From contig NC_092803.1 in assembly GCF_040954645.1 (NCBI RefSeq), positions 124,577,961-124,641,960 on the forward strand: DNA of 64,000 nucleotides, read 5' to 3'. Positions 1 to 10,350 of the stretch are shown in pieces; the stretch's first letter is position 1, and every line of letters starts with the position of its first letter. The translations under genes were made by a program, and so were the position numbers. Under the pieces are notes generated by a model, which worked only from the letters and a program-made list of their open reading frames with translations, had not been told where the DNA came from and did no database searches. Source of the stretch: Diabrotica undecimpunctata (Eukaryota; Arthropoda; Insecta; Coleoptera; Chrysomelidae).

Positions 1-315
1 GTTGTGGCTTATTCCCATTTCAATAGTAATTAAATAACTTAAAGTACTTCCTACTAACAATACATCATCTACGTGCATTAGGCATCAGGAAATGTCGTTT
101 TGTTGTTTCTCTATTAGACTAATGTTGTTAGTACTGTTAGTTCTCATACAAAACTAATGAGGATAATTAAGGACCAAACAGCAAGTATTGATCCAATCCC
201 CATTTTACTTGAAATTTATCAGATTTCTCACATCAGTCCTAACGCTAGTTTTTACTCTGTCATACATATCTTTTACAATCACAGAATCTCTCAAAGGAAC
301 GTAGTGCCCGACAGT
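1..315. other. no gene seen
   Basis: AT-rich single-copy-looking sequence leading into the TA array. No convincing open frame, RNA gene or element terminus was recognised. Confidence 0.5.
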
Positions 316-561
<246 letters not shown>

Positions 562-613
562 AACTCTTAAATATTGGGGAAATCTGCAAGAAGGACTCTA
601 ATGAGTATCAATT

Positions 614-668
614 GTTTCGTCGAACGTTTTCGCCAAAGAGAATTAATTTGGCTTCTTCAGGGCTGAAA
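614..668 (-). ncRNA. hammerhead-ribozyme-like motif of a Penelope-like element
   Basis: Read on the minus strand, CTGAAGA (fits the CUGANGA box) is followed by a 6-bp hairpin, GCCAAA/TTTGGC, and then GAAAACG (GAAA box). It sits about 550 bases downstream of a PLE open frame on the same strand. PLEs are known to carry minimal hammerhead ribozymes in their terminal repeats. A stem III and cleavage site cannot be demonstrated here, so activity is doubtful. Similar box-hairpin-GAAACGTC arrangements recur at 8618-8655 and 56320-56358. Confidence 0.45.
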
Positions 669-1216
669 GAGAATAAATTATAATAGCTACCATATATTAT
701 CTATTAAAAACATTATTGATCTTACCGTAACTTAGAATTGTAGAGTTAGAATTTTAAAAAACTTTGCTAGTAACATAATGGTGTTTTTTGTTACTATGTG
801 CAAAAACAGTTTTTTTACGTTGGAAATGTATGGTAGCTTTGAACTTAAAACGTAAAGGTTTACCCAAGGTTAATCGAAAAACCCAATGTAACTACATTTA
901 AAAGAAGGTAATTCTTTAAATTGTCGGCAATAACTAAATTTTTAATTGTTAGAAAGTTTAAATGTGAGGTTTTGTTTTACCCAGAACGCATGTGCTGACA
1001 AATTCAATCAGTTGTTTTGAATCTTTATGTCGTTAAGGTTCATTGGTAAAACCGAATGAAATTAAATCTCAGTATAGGGAAATATTATTTTAGATTTTCT
1101 TTTTTAATTATATTATATTGTTCATGTATTATTATAATATCTTATTAAGATGTATCTGAGAAAAGCAAAGGAATGGTATCTTTTTTTAGTTAATGAAAAT
1201 TAATTATTTAAGTAGG
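669..1216 (-). other. probable PLE 3' non-coding region
   Basis: No gene. This AT-rich stretch separates the PLE stop codon from the hammerhead-like motif and is read as PLE untranslated sequence because of its position only. Confidence 0.35.
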
Positions 1217-1846
1217 TTAGTTGTTAATGGATATATCAGTCAAGTTAGTTATCTGTGATGTATTGTTCTTGGTATCTGATTTAAGTAAGAAGTGGTATAT
1301 ATCGCTTAGATTCTTAATGTCACTCTTAACATTAATGGAGAAATCGTAAAGAAAAATATAAGACATTTCAATGAACTCTCTTTTAGATTTATTGTTCTCA
1401 CGGTGGAGAATTGTAGTGTTAGTATAGTCCATGAGATGACCAGTGGAATGGACATGCTTAGCTAATGTACAGCGGTCAGGGTGAAGTCGGGGATCACTTT
1501 TGTGTAGTGTAATACGTGATTTCAATAATTGAGATGTTTGGCCGATGTAGGAATTGCTACAAGAGAGGCATGGAATGTTGTAGACAATGTTACTAAGCCT
1601 ATCTATGGGAGTCTTATCTTTTATCTTAGAATAAAGATTATTACTTGTTAGGGCTGATGTACAAGCCACATTAAGTTTAATGTTGTTATTATTATTACCA
1701 AAGCTATTTTCAACACTTTTCAGAATCCTTGTGAACCCCGGAGTGATATCTCTGAAATATGGTAATGAAAAATATTTGTCGATAGGAGTATCCGAGACTG
1801 GGTTCCCACTTAAGACATCAGGATCAGCATTGTTAGTCGCGAAGGA
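1217..1846 (-). pseudogene. Penelope-like element, C-terminal GIY-YIG endonuclease fragment
   Basis: An open frame of about 210 codons with a stop just upstream (TAG at 1847-1849). It contains the region between reverse transcriptase and nuclease (LPYFRDITPGFTRIL) and then the PLE-type GIY-YIG nuclease start: VYNIPCLSCSNSYIGQTSQL, followed by KSRITLHK and the TLAKHVHSTGH segment. In an intact PLE a reverse transcriptase of several hundred residues precedes this, and none is recognisable upstream, so the copy is 5'-truncated or decayed. The nuclease would nick target DNA for priming. The hammerhead-like motif and (TA)n lie downstream on the same strand. Family call is secure; the exact ends are not visible. 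Confidence 0.85.
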
Positions 1847-2129
1847 CTATAGCTCCATATTTGTGGCATTCCAACAAACAGTTCGTAGAAGAACCGGCGC
1901 AGAAAAGAACTCAAAAGCTCAACAGGGGGGAGAGATGACAGGTGACACGAAAATTAAAATGGTCGTGTATGCCGTTTCAAAAAAAGGATGTATAAAATTG
2001 AAAATATTTAAATTTCGTGACTTTAAATTAATTATACTAATTAATATAATTTATTTATTTAGTTTTTAGTTAAAAGGAAAGTTGTATATATTATTAATGT
2101 TGCACAACAAGAAAGAAAATAAGACATTC

Positions 2130-2160
2130 ACGACAACAATTGTGAGGCAATTGTTGTCGT
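2130..2160. repeat. perfect 13-bp hairpin
   Basis: ACGACAACAATTG is followed by a 5-base loop (TGAGG) and its exact reverse complement. It lies about 25 bases before the Jockey ORF1 zinc-knuckle remnant. Function unknown; it may mark an old element junction or a recent inverted duplication. Confidence 0.8.
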
Positions 2161-2182
2161 AACTCCGTCACCAGTAGAAGAA

Positions 2183-2234
2183 CGCAAATGTGTTCATTGT
2201 GGAGAAAACCATCCGGCTAACTACCGTGGATGTT
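2183..2234 (+). pseudogene. Jockey ORF1 (gag-like) zinc-knuckle fragment
   Basis: Encodes RKCVHCGENHPANYRGC, the first CCHC knuckle with the HPANYRGC signature of Jockey-clade ORF1 nucleic-acid-binding proteins, which package the LINE RNA. Only this short block is recognisable; ORF1 normally runs several hundred residues. Confidence 0.8.
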
Positions 2235-3870
2235 ATTTAGGTAAGAATTACAAGCAATGAAAAACTAGAAAACAAACAAACACAATGATATAAAAGTGCC
2301 CCATAGGATTGTTAAAAGCAAAAAAACAAAAAACGGTAGAGGTCAGTGAAAATAAAAGTTACAACCATGTTACACAGAATGCAAGGAGACATGCACCATC
2401 GCAACAAGAAAAAAAAAACTGATATTAGATTAAAAATGATATTGGAAAAGCTTATTAAGATTGATGACATAATAAGTAAAACGATATCAGAGTTATCCGA
2501 CTAGAGCATAGCCCTAAATTAGGTATTCCGAAAATCAAAAATGCCTAAAGACCTCCGAATAATGGCGTGGAAGGCAAATGTGCTGGTATAACATCAGATC
2601 GAGTTGCAAGCAGTACTAGACATTGTAGAAAATTGATCTGTGTCTCGTTTCTAAAACGTATTTCACTCAACATATATAAAATTTAGGGGTATAGAATATA
2701 TTGTACTGTACACTCAGATAATGCAGCTAAAGGAGAAAGCGCTATCATAATTGAAGGTAAAAAGTGTGTAGGGTATGTGTGAAGATGAAAACACATACCC
2801 TAAATATAAGTTCAATATATTGTTCTCCTAGACACTACATTATAAAAAAATAATATAAAGAGTTAACAATTTAGAAAGAAGATACATCAACGGTGGCAAT
2901 TTTAATGCAAAAAATACCCACCGAGCCTCTAGGCTAATTACAACTAAAGAAAAAGAACCAACATACTGGCCTACCGATAGGACCACAATTACAGACCTAA
3001 TAGATTTCTTTATTTACAAAAACTAAAAAGGGAGATACATAATATAAAAAATTCAAGAATTAATTCCTTTTGAAGTAATTTAACAGTTGACCAGAACACA
3101 GATTATTCGTTATGGAAGGCAACAAAAAGCATGATGATACCAATTATTCATTTTTATCCTATTAATTTGGAAAACGGCAACTGAACTAGAAGTAACGAGT
3201 AAAAAGCAGAACAATTTGCAGATCAATATTTCGAAAGCACGTTCAAACCCAACAAAAACGATGGTGAAGAACTGAGATGGGAAGAGCCATTCCAAATCGA
3301 AAAGAGAATAACATTGACATCATTATTAGAGAAGTATCAACAGAGATAAAAGAAAATTTATATCCTAAGAAAGCTCCAGTATATGATCTCATAACAGGAG
3401 AACTATTAAAAAAGCTACCAAAAAAAGCCAAAATTAAGCTGACACACCTAATAAATGCTGCTTTTAGATTAAGATATGTTCCCAGACTCTACAAAAGTAG
3501 CCTAAGTCATTAGGGTTGTCAAACCAAGTAAATCCCCTAATGAAGTGATATCCTATCGACCAATATCACTCCTTCCGGTGATGTCAAAACTATTTGAAAA
3601 ACTTCTATTGAAAAGACTAAAACCAACTAAAACCAATAATAGAAAGAAAAAATATCATACCAAATAATCAATTTGGTTACAAAAATAAACATTCCACTAT
3701 AGATCGAGTTCACAGAATAACGAATTTAATAGAAATAATATAAGAAGAAAAGAATATAATCTTCTTGGACGTAGCACAGGCGTTTGATAAAGTCTGGTAT
3801 GGGGGTTAAAACTGTAAACTAAGAACGTTTATGCCTAAACAGTGTTCAGAAATATTATTATTATATAATT

Positions 3871-4109
3871 CAAATAGACACATAACCATAAGAGAAAAAT
3901 ATGAGCTGCTGAGAATTATTATGCAAGGAAGGATCCAAGGAAGAAGAAGCATAGGAAGAAGACGCATCTCCTGGCTGAGGAACCTTAGAGAATGGTTTAA
4001 CTGTAGTTTAGTACAACTTTTCAGAGCAGCAGCCAACAAAGTGACCATAGCTGTTATGATATCCAACCTCCGATAGGAGATTGAACTTTAAGAAGAAGAA
4101 GCAAATAGA
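3871..4109 (+). mobile_element. LINE family A 3' tail with 8-bp TSD, nested in Jockey
   Basis: CAAATAGA occurs at 3871-3878 and 4102-4109 and brackets a 223-base insert ending in AAGAAGAAG. The insert encodes the C-terminus of an RTE-type LINE protein (REKYELLRIIMQGRIQGRRS, then GRRRISWLRNLREWF). The Jockey frame runs up to the left repeat (LLLYNSNR) and resumes at the right one (NRYFNTKQ), so the insertion point is exact. Same family as 9690-10350 and 39282-39460. A 5'-truncated insert of this kind is typical of target-primed reverse transcription. Confidence 0.92.
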
Positions 4110-4322
4110 TATTTCAATACAAAACAAGAAGTGTACACCGATTTAAGAGAGATCAAATGAGACGTGCCATTTCTCCTATTGTATACGTGTGACATTTCAG
4201 AACTAGAATAAAATATGATTGTTACCTTTGCGGATAATACAGCCATACTAGCAATAGGAGACACTAGTAAAGAATTCACTAATAAATAAGACTAAATCTT
4301 CACACATTAATTTATATAACAA

Positions 4323-4460
4323 ATAAAAAAATTGAAGAACTTGAGAAAAGAACCGTGCGAGATGGAGACTGGAATGACAGGGAAAATTGGAGAAAACGGT
4401 TGAGTGAAGGAAGACAGTGAAAACTGTGGAAATCCTTAGTAGTAGTATAAAAAAATTGAA
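4323..4460 (+). mobile_element. LINE family C 3' tail with 14-bp TSD, nested in Jockey
   Basis: ATAAAAAAATTGAA occurs at 4323-4336 and 4447-4460 and encloses a 110-base insert ending in AGTAGTAGT. The insert encodes ELEKRTVRDGDWNDRENWRK and then RLSEGRQ, the extreme C-terminus of the LINE family also present at 30455-31056 and 53493-55611. Jockey coding sequence flanks it on both sides. Confidence 0.88.
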
Positions 4461-4965
4461 AATTTCCCAGTTAGAATAAAGTTATTTATGTAACATCAAC
4501 AAAATACGTAGGCATCAACCTAACCGCGAGGCTGCGCTGAAAAGTCCATATCAAAAAGAAAAGAGGGGAGCTTGATATTGGATATAAGAAATTGTTTTGG
4601 ATGATTAGATAAAATTCAACGTTATTCATTCATAATAAATTATCCATTTACAAGCAATTACTAATGCCACTATGGGTATACGGGTGCCAACTTTGGGGCT
4701 GTACCAAAGTTAGTAATCTTCATATTATCCAGAAATTTCAAAACAATGCACTGAGAAACATTGTAGATGCTTCTTGGTATATCCGTAACAGAAAGAAATT
4801 AAGAGAACAGGAGCAAGTCTTGAGTAGAGGCTGAATAGCATGTGAATGTCGAGGCAATCCAGCTTTTTGACAACACTGAACTAGTGAGAAGACTCATAAG
4901 GACAAAATTATCTCAGTTAGTGTAAATGTGTAACAGTTTAGTGTAAAAAGCAGAGAAGTGCTGTA

Positions 4966-5382
4966 ATGTTATTGCATGTTAGTTGTAGTGCATTAGTTGA
5001 TAAATAAAATAAGAGTAAGCCATAGGTTAAGCCCTTAAACTGATAATTGGTCATTTGTTACCAAATAGCAGTATACAAACACCGTACAGGAGTTAGACAA
5101 AAAAATATACCGTTGGCTGCTTTATGGTTGTCTCCGAATATTGATTATTAAACAAATTACACACGGTAGAAGGTTAAAATCCATAAGTACTTCAATTACC
5201 TGCTTTACACATTTAATCCCATTTCTGCTAGTAACATACAGCGATAAACAAACTATTCAGCAAACACTATTTTACTACAAATTAAATTAAAATCGGAATA
5301 ACTAAAAACTAGACAACTAGTTTTTCTACAGTACATAAGAAATAATTATTTTTTTGTCCATATTTCGCAAGTTCTGTTAGAT
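4966..5382. other. no gene seen
   Basis: AT-rich sequence between the Jockey remnant and the next LINE insertion. Nothing recognised. Confidence 0.5.
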
Positions 5383-6562
5383 AAACCCAGTCTTTTAGTA
5401 CATCAGACCATCTGCTGACAATGAGAACATTGATAGAGAAGGCAAATGAATACCAACTTCCCGTATTTCTTGCCTTCGTCGACTATGAAGAGGCGTTTGA
5501 TAGTATCGAGATGTGGGCCATAGAACAAGCTATTAATAATTGTAGAATAGATTCGAGATATAAGCAACTAATACATAATATATATGAAAATGCAACTATG
5601 ATAGTACAACTAGACGAAAATACAAATCCCATCCCCATTAAGAGAAGAGTGAGACAAGGAGACGTGATATTGCAAAACTTTTTAACCTAACCCTAGAAGA
5701 CGTCTTCAAAACTACAAATTGGTCAACCTATGGTATTAACGTTAATGGCAACAAGTTAAACCACCTCAGATTCGCTAACGACATAGCGATTATAGCGAGC
5801 ACATTCGAGGAACTGCAAATTATGATGGGGGAACTAGCAGCCAGCTCCCAATACGTCAGCCTAAAAATGAATATGAAAAAAACAAAAATAATGACAAACA
5901 CAGATGACCCCAGACATATAACTATAAATGGCATTGAAATAGAACAAATCCAGGAACATATATACCTAGGCCAAATCCTGAGACTTGACAAAGAGAACCA
6001 TAGTGCGAAAATTACTAAAAGAGCAAGACTAGCATGGGCAGGATTTGGAAATCTTAGTTGGATACTTAAGAACCGCAAAATACCCCAATACTTGAGGATC
6101 AAAGTGTTCAACCAATGCATCCTTCCTATCATGACATATGGATGTCAAACTTGGACCCTAACCAAGGCAAACATGAATAAACTAGCCACAACAGAAAGAA
6201 AAATGGAAAGAACATTGTTACGTATACGATTGCCAGATAAAAAGAGGAACGACTGGGTAAGATCCAAAACAAAAGTCGAGGATATAGCAACAAAAATTGT
6301 TAAAATTAAATGGAGCTTCGCGGGCCACACTGCTAGACAATAACACCAACGTTGGAATACTACAATACAACATTGGAGACCTTACGAAAGTAAACGACCA
6401 AGAGGAAGACCATAGATAAGATGGGTTGATGATATTAAAAGAATAGCTGGAAGAAATTGGAAATATGTTGCTCAGGATAGAGACCGATGAAAGGAGTTGG
6501 GAGAGGCCTATGTCCAAACATAGACGACAGAAGGCTAAGAAGAAGAAGAAGAAACCCAGTCT
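5383..6562 (+). mobile_element. RTE-type LINE (family B), 5'-truncated, with 11-bp TSD
   Basis: AAACCCAGTCT is found at 5383-5393 and 6552-6562. The 1158 bases between them end in a (GAA)n tail and hold the 3' half of a LINE, so both boundaries are seen directly. Shorter tails of the same or a close family lie at 52027-52206 and 59089-59357. Confidence 0.93.
5406..6540 (+). pseudogene. RTE-type reverse transcriptase, C-terminal half
   Basis: Starts within the reverse transcriptase. FLAFVDYEEAFDSIEMWAIE carries motif A, and RRVRQGDVI is the motif B region with a one-base shift after it. LRFANDIAII at about 5770-5795 is the active-site box, with Asn in place of the first Asp as read (FADD normally), so catalysis would be lost. 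A long open frame then covers the thumb and C-terminal region (IYLGQILRLDKENHSAKIT, MTYGCQTWTLTKAN) to about 6343. Further frameshifted blocks reach the LINE terminus (RWKELGEAYVQ type). Replicates by target-primed reverse transcription in the family; this copy is dead. Confidence 0.88.
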
Positions 6563-7584
6563 CTGATCCTGAAATATCTTCCTTGTGAAAATGAGGTCGA
6601 TAACAATGATCTGAAATTTGTATCAAATTCAGGGTACTACGTATAAGAAAAATGACTAAAACGTCATTTGACTAGTGTGTATCATTCAGTATAATTATGT
6701 ACTTTTGAAAATTGTAAAATTAAAATCTGAAATCGCCGGGTTTTAGCTTATTAATATATTTTTATTTATATTTTATGGGTACGCTGTATATAGAGCGCCA
6801 TTCTATGGTTTGCATTAAGAAAACCAATTTTATTACGGTCCTGTCTGTAAAATGGTAATATAGTTCGTTCCCATTTTTACCAAACAATATGAATAGACCG
6901 GAGTTTTATGTTTTCTGCCAGTTTCTGAATATTTTTGTAAAACTTCCTTTGTAGAGAATATTTAAAAAGAACGGTGATTATGTCCTAATCAAATTTAATT
7001 AAAGACGATTTTAGAAGTTTTAATGAAAATTTGTATTCAAAAGGGTACATTCGGTGTGCATTTGAATGAAAAAAGAATTTGGTCTAAAGATAGCGGTCGT
7101 TGTATTTGTTAAGTCAGTTTAGAATGAATTTGTCAGAGGCGTACATACTTTTGGTTAGGATATGATAGTCTGAATAATTAGTGTCATTAAAAATTATCTT
7201 GATTGGAGTATTTTGCATTATAAAATATTGTGTAAGATATAATATACTAGTGTGATCCCCCTGCTAAATTAAATCAGAATCATGCAATGCCTCTGATAAA
7301 AATAGATCACCTTAGAATAAACACAACGACCAGAAATAATAAACATAATAAAAAAATAACGTAAATTCTGGCGATGTTAAACATTATGCAGAGTAAGTTT
7401 TATATATAGAGCCTTAATTATCTCAGAAACGGCTTGTAGGATTTTTATAGATTTGGTGTGTAAGGGTCTTGTGATACGGCCGATATTAAAGCGATATATA
7501 CATTGTTGTCAGATCTTCCGTTACTCTGAAAATTTAATAATCTTTTTTTTTTTTAAATGGAACACTCTGTATATTGTTTGCCTG
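6563..7584. other. no gene seen; possible DNA-transposon edge at right end
   Basis: No coding signal recognised. The last bases before the piggyBac end (about 7553-7575) read AACACTCTGTATAT, which resembles the ACACACTGTATAT edge of the mariner-like element near 11740, so a related non-autonomous copy may fill part of this stretch. That is inference. Confidence 0.35.
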
Positions 7585-8439
7585 TTAACCCTACGTTATG
7601 GTTAAACGTTTGAACACATCTGTTTGAACGACGATTGTCTTGAGTTGGGATATACTATGAGGCTGTGCCGTTCAGTAGCTATTAATAACACCGTAATCTA
7701 TAAGTTCAGTATGTCCGTTGCAGCGAGCTAGTGAAGTGCTAATTTTTAAACACGTGTAAACACGATTGGTCTACGATTGTAGACCAAGCGCCTAACAGTG
7801 TGAAATTATTTTTCGAGTACCTACGTAGTGTTTTTATATAATAAACTTGTCAAAAATTAGGTAAGTGTTGTTTTTTCTTGAATTGTACTTTTCAGAAATG
7901 TATTCATATTTGTCAAATATTCAATTTTGTGTTTTCGCACAAATGTATGCATTATTTGGATACGTAATTTTATAGTATTTTTCTTCTTTGTTTCAGAGAA
8001 ACATGTCTGACTCGAAGAAAAGGCGTACACAGAGTAGTACAGACCAGCTGTATGGTTAAGATGGTTTGAAAAGGAATCAAGTGGAGACGAGAGCCCAGTA
8101 GATGAAAATGAGGAAGATGAAGAAGAAGAAAATGAAAATATAGTGAAAAGAAGTGATCATGAGACTGACTTAGAACTAGAACTCACATCAGATGAAGATG
8201 AATCACAAAGCGACGATAAACAATTGTTGCCAAATTGGTGATGACAAATTTTACAAAGATAAGAATATGACGCCAAAGTGGAGAAAGGATTGTGGTAATG
8301 TACAAGTGTGAACGCGTTCTCATAATCTTCTAACATACTTACCCGGACCAAAACGTGATGCCCTCAATGCAATGCTGCAATTGACTGTCTTAAACTTTTT
8401 TTTGTCTGACGCAATCATTCGAATAATAGTTTGTTCAAC

Positions 8440-8441
<2 letters not shown>
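7585..8441 (+). mobile_element. piggyBac-1, 5' portion with TTAA end, leader intron and N-terminal transposase
   Basis: Begins at TTAA (7585-7588) followed by CCCTACG, the TTAACCC start typical of piggyBac. A leader follows, then a canonical intron (7861-7996), then an ATG at 8003 (MSDSKKRRTQSSTDQLYG). The N-terminal acidic region is full of Glu/Asp as is usual. The pre-catalytic block follows near 8250-8430: FYKDKNMTPKWRK, then RSHNLLTYLPGPKRDALNA, then LNFFLSDAIIRIIV-like residues. Stops (e.g. TAA after QLYG) and shifts make it a pseudogene. It stops at the TA array and PLE that broke it. Confidence 0.85.
7861..7996 (+). other. spliceosomal intron in the piggyBac-1 leader
   Basis: GTAAGTG at the donor directly after AATTAG, a T-rich tract, and TTTGTTTCAG at the acceptor, 6 bases before the start codon. 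All consensus elements of a short insect intron are present, so the element's mRNA was probably spliced in its 5' leader. Confidence 0.75.

Positions 8442-8508
<67 letters not shown>
8442..8508. repeat. (TA)n microsatellite at a piggyBac/PLE junction
   Basis: 67 bases of alternating AT. PiggyBac coding sequence ends on its left and PLE-derived sequence begins on its right. Confidence 0.97.
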
Positions 8509-8511
<3 letters not shown>

Positions 8512-8617
8512 TGAGTTTAGTTCTTGAACCTCAATATATATTTTTTTAGTGGATTTTCTTGGGCTTAGGTTCATAAAAAAATTTTGATTTATACTAAGAC
8601 ATTTTCATATATTTTTT

Positions 8618-8655
8618 CGACGTTTCGGCAGGAAATCCATGCCTTTTTCAAGAAG
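8618..8655 (-). ncRNA. hammerhead-like PLE motif (degenerate)
   Basis: On the minus strand: CTTGAAAAAGGCA, loop, TGCC, then GAAACGTCG. The hairpin GGCA/TGCC and the GAAACGTC box match the arrangement at the first PLE, but the CUGANGA box is degraded. It lies about 260 bases downstream of the PLE-2 stop, on the same strand, and just before (TA)n. Confidence 0.4.
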
Positions 8656-8918
8656 TAATATTGACTAAAAAACATTTTATGACATACATAATACGGTTTA
8701 AAAGTTAAACTTTCGATTTACCAAGCATGTAAAAATTCGGAACTAACAAATAGACCTCACAATTAAAATTATATTAAAAACATAGGACATACCCACTAAG
8801 TCATTACATGTAAAATGTATTTTAAATCTAATGTGTTGTTTATTGATGTTAGTTTATCGTTTAAACAATCAGTTATTTTAACATCATAGGTGTTCTGAGA
8901 TTGTTTTTTTATGTGTTT

Positions 8919-9140
8919 TTAAATTAAGTTAAAATATATTTTGTTCAAATTTTTGACATCTTTTTTATCATTTATTGCATTATTATTTTTTTTTATTTGT
9001 ATAGACTCTAGAAGCTCTCTCTTCTTCCTGTTGGGTTCACTTCCCAGTATCTTGGTTTTCTCAAAATCAAATTTATGTTTTTTTTCGTTTTCATGTTTTG
9101 TGAGGGCGGTTGATTTTTTTTGTCATATTCTATCTACTTT
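8919..9140 (-). pseudogene. Penelope-like element 2, GIY-YIG C-terminal fragment
   Basis: A minus-strand frame of about 65 codons encodes STALTKHENEKKHKFDFEKT followed by ILGSEPNRKKRELLES and DVKNLNKIYFNLI. This is the part of the PLE nuclease domain after the GIY-YIG core and is the counterpart of TLAKHVHSTGH to the end in the first PLE. The N-terminal remainder is missing (upstream stop near 9120). It apparently inserted into piggyBac-1. Confidence 0.8.
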
Positions 9141-9689
9141 AACGAATTTTTCAATGAAAATGGTAACTGTACCAGTAGTCGTAAACTAAAGTTTTAGTTT
9201 TATAAAAAGTGGAATAAAGATAGATTCTATAGCAATAAAACGAAATATCAAAATATATTATTCTATTTAATTCGTATTTACTGTTAGTCTTTTGCATTTT
9301 ACTACCTACCTTTACCAGAACTAGCAAGCTAATCTAACAACCAATGGCTACAGGATAATTTTAAAGAGACATGTTCCGATAGACTTTCACCAACTGCAAA
9401 ATTAAAACCAATAAACACAAAGAAACAGTTTCTCATTTTTATGCTTAAATTGTGGATACATACCTCCAGAGCAAGACCAGCAAAGTACAGAAAATCATTG
9501 ATACGATCAGTGAGATGGTTAAACTGTACAAACAATGTATTAAGGCAATAATAATCCAAAGGACGGTGTTATTATAATATAACTAGGAATATAAAAAATA
9601 AAAGTACGAAATTCAGCTGATGAGAACAGGTATGATATAATTTGTCAGCACTGAATCTAATGGTTGGTTGTATACAATAGTTTAAAAAA
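9141..9689. other. no recognised gene
   Basis: An open frame of 76 codons exists on the minus strand (9329-9559), and the plus strand also reads through here in one frame, but neither resembles a family I know. Left uncalled. Confidence 0.4.
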
Positions 9690-10350
9690 AACCTCTTCTT
9701 CTTCAAGTGCCATCTCCGCGGCGGAGGTCGGCAATCATCATACGTATTCGGACTTTTAAGACGGCTGCTCTGAAAAGTTCATTTGATGTACATCCGTACC
9801 ACTCTCTCAGGTTGCGCAGCCATGATATTCTACGCCTCCCTATGCTTCTCTTTCCTTGGATCTTTTCCTGCATAATCAGTTGGAGCAAGGTATATTTCTT
9901 TCCACGTGTAATATGTCCGAGATATTCCAATTTTCTTGTTTTAATTATATTTAAAACTTTTATTTCTTTATTGATCCTTCTCAAAACCTCTTTGTTTGTG
10001 ATGTGTTCTGTCCACGATATTTTCAGAATTCTTTATACACACACAGCTCAAATGATTCCAGTTTTTTCATTGATGTCGCATTCAAGGTCCAAGATTCCAT
10101 AAAATAAAGTCGAAAAAACATAGCACCTCGCCAACCTAACTCTTATTTCCAATTTTAAATCCCTTGTACATAGCACTCTTCTCATTTTGTTGAAATTTGC
10201 TCTAGCCTTTTCTATTCTGATTTTGATCTCCTGAGTGTAATTATTGTCGAGTTAATCATTGTTCCCAGATATGCATATTTGTCCACTTGTTCGACGTTGG
10301 TTCCGTTTATTAGAAGATTCTCGTTATTTCTTTGAGTTTTCGATATTCTC
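9690..10350 (-). mobile_element. LINE family A, 5'-truncated 3' portion
   Basis: On the minus strand, KTKFMRISK is followed by LINGTNVEQVDKYAYLGTMI (thumb region), then a long frame at 9703-9984 with LEYLGHITRGKKYTLLQLIM and SIGRRRISWLRNLREW, ending RRGDGT and a (GAA)n tail. Same family as the 223-base insert in Jockey. It abuts the truncated C-terminus of the mariner-like transposase, so it probably inserted there. I could not find a clean TSD. Confidence 0.85.

Larger units (their letters stand above)
2890..4960 (+). pseudogene. Jockey ORF2 (endonuclease and reverse transcriptase) remnant
   Basis: A block near 2895-3020 matches the end of an APE-type endonuclease (NFNAKNTHRASRL, then ITDLIDFFI). 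The reverse transcriptase follows: a helix-rich start (LYPKKAPVYDLITGELLKKL), YRPISLLPVMSKLFEKLL with NNQFGYKNKHST about 3550-3710, and AQAFDKVW near 3780. After the first nested tail it resumes with a degraded active-site box FADN near 4230 (normally F/YADD). After the second comes the C-terminal segment with LPLWVYGCQLWGC. Multiple stops and shifts rule out function. Confidence 0.85.
2165..4965 (+). mobile_element. Jockey-clade LINE, decayed, with two nested LINE tails
   Basis: Pieces of one LINE occur in the expected order on the plus strand: ORF1 zinc knuckle (2183-2234), end of the AP-type endonuclease (about 2890-3020), reverse transcriptase (about 3300-3878, resuming 4110-4322) and the C-terminal region (4461 to about 4965). 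The frame shifts several times. Two LINE tails with TSDs (3871-4109, 4323-4460) interrupt it, and removing them on paper rejoins the Jockey protein. The 5' end is not defined. Confidence 0.85.

Noticed and set aside
1680..2069. 129-codon plus-strand frame
   Set aside because: Its first half is antisense to PLE coding sequence; the rest shows no motif.
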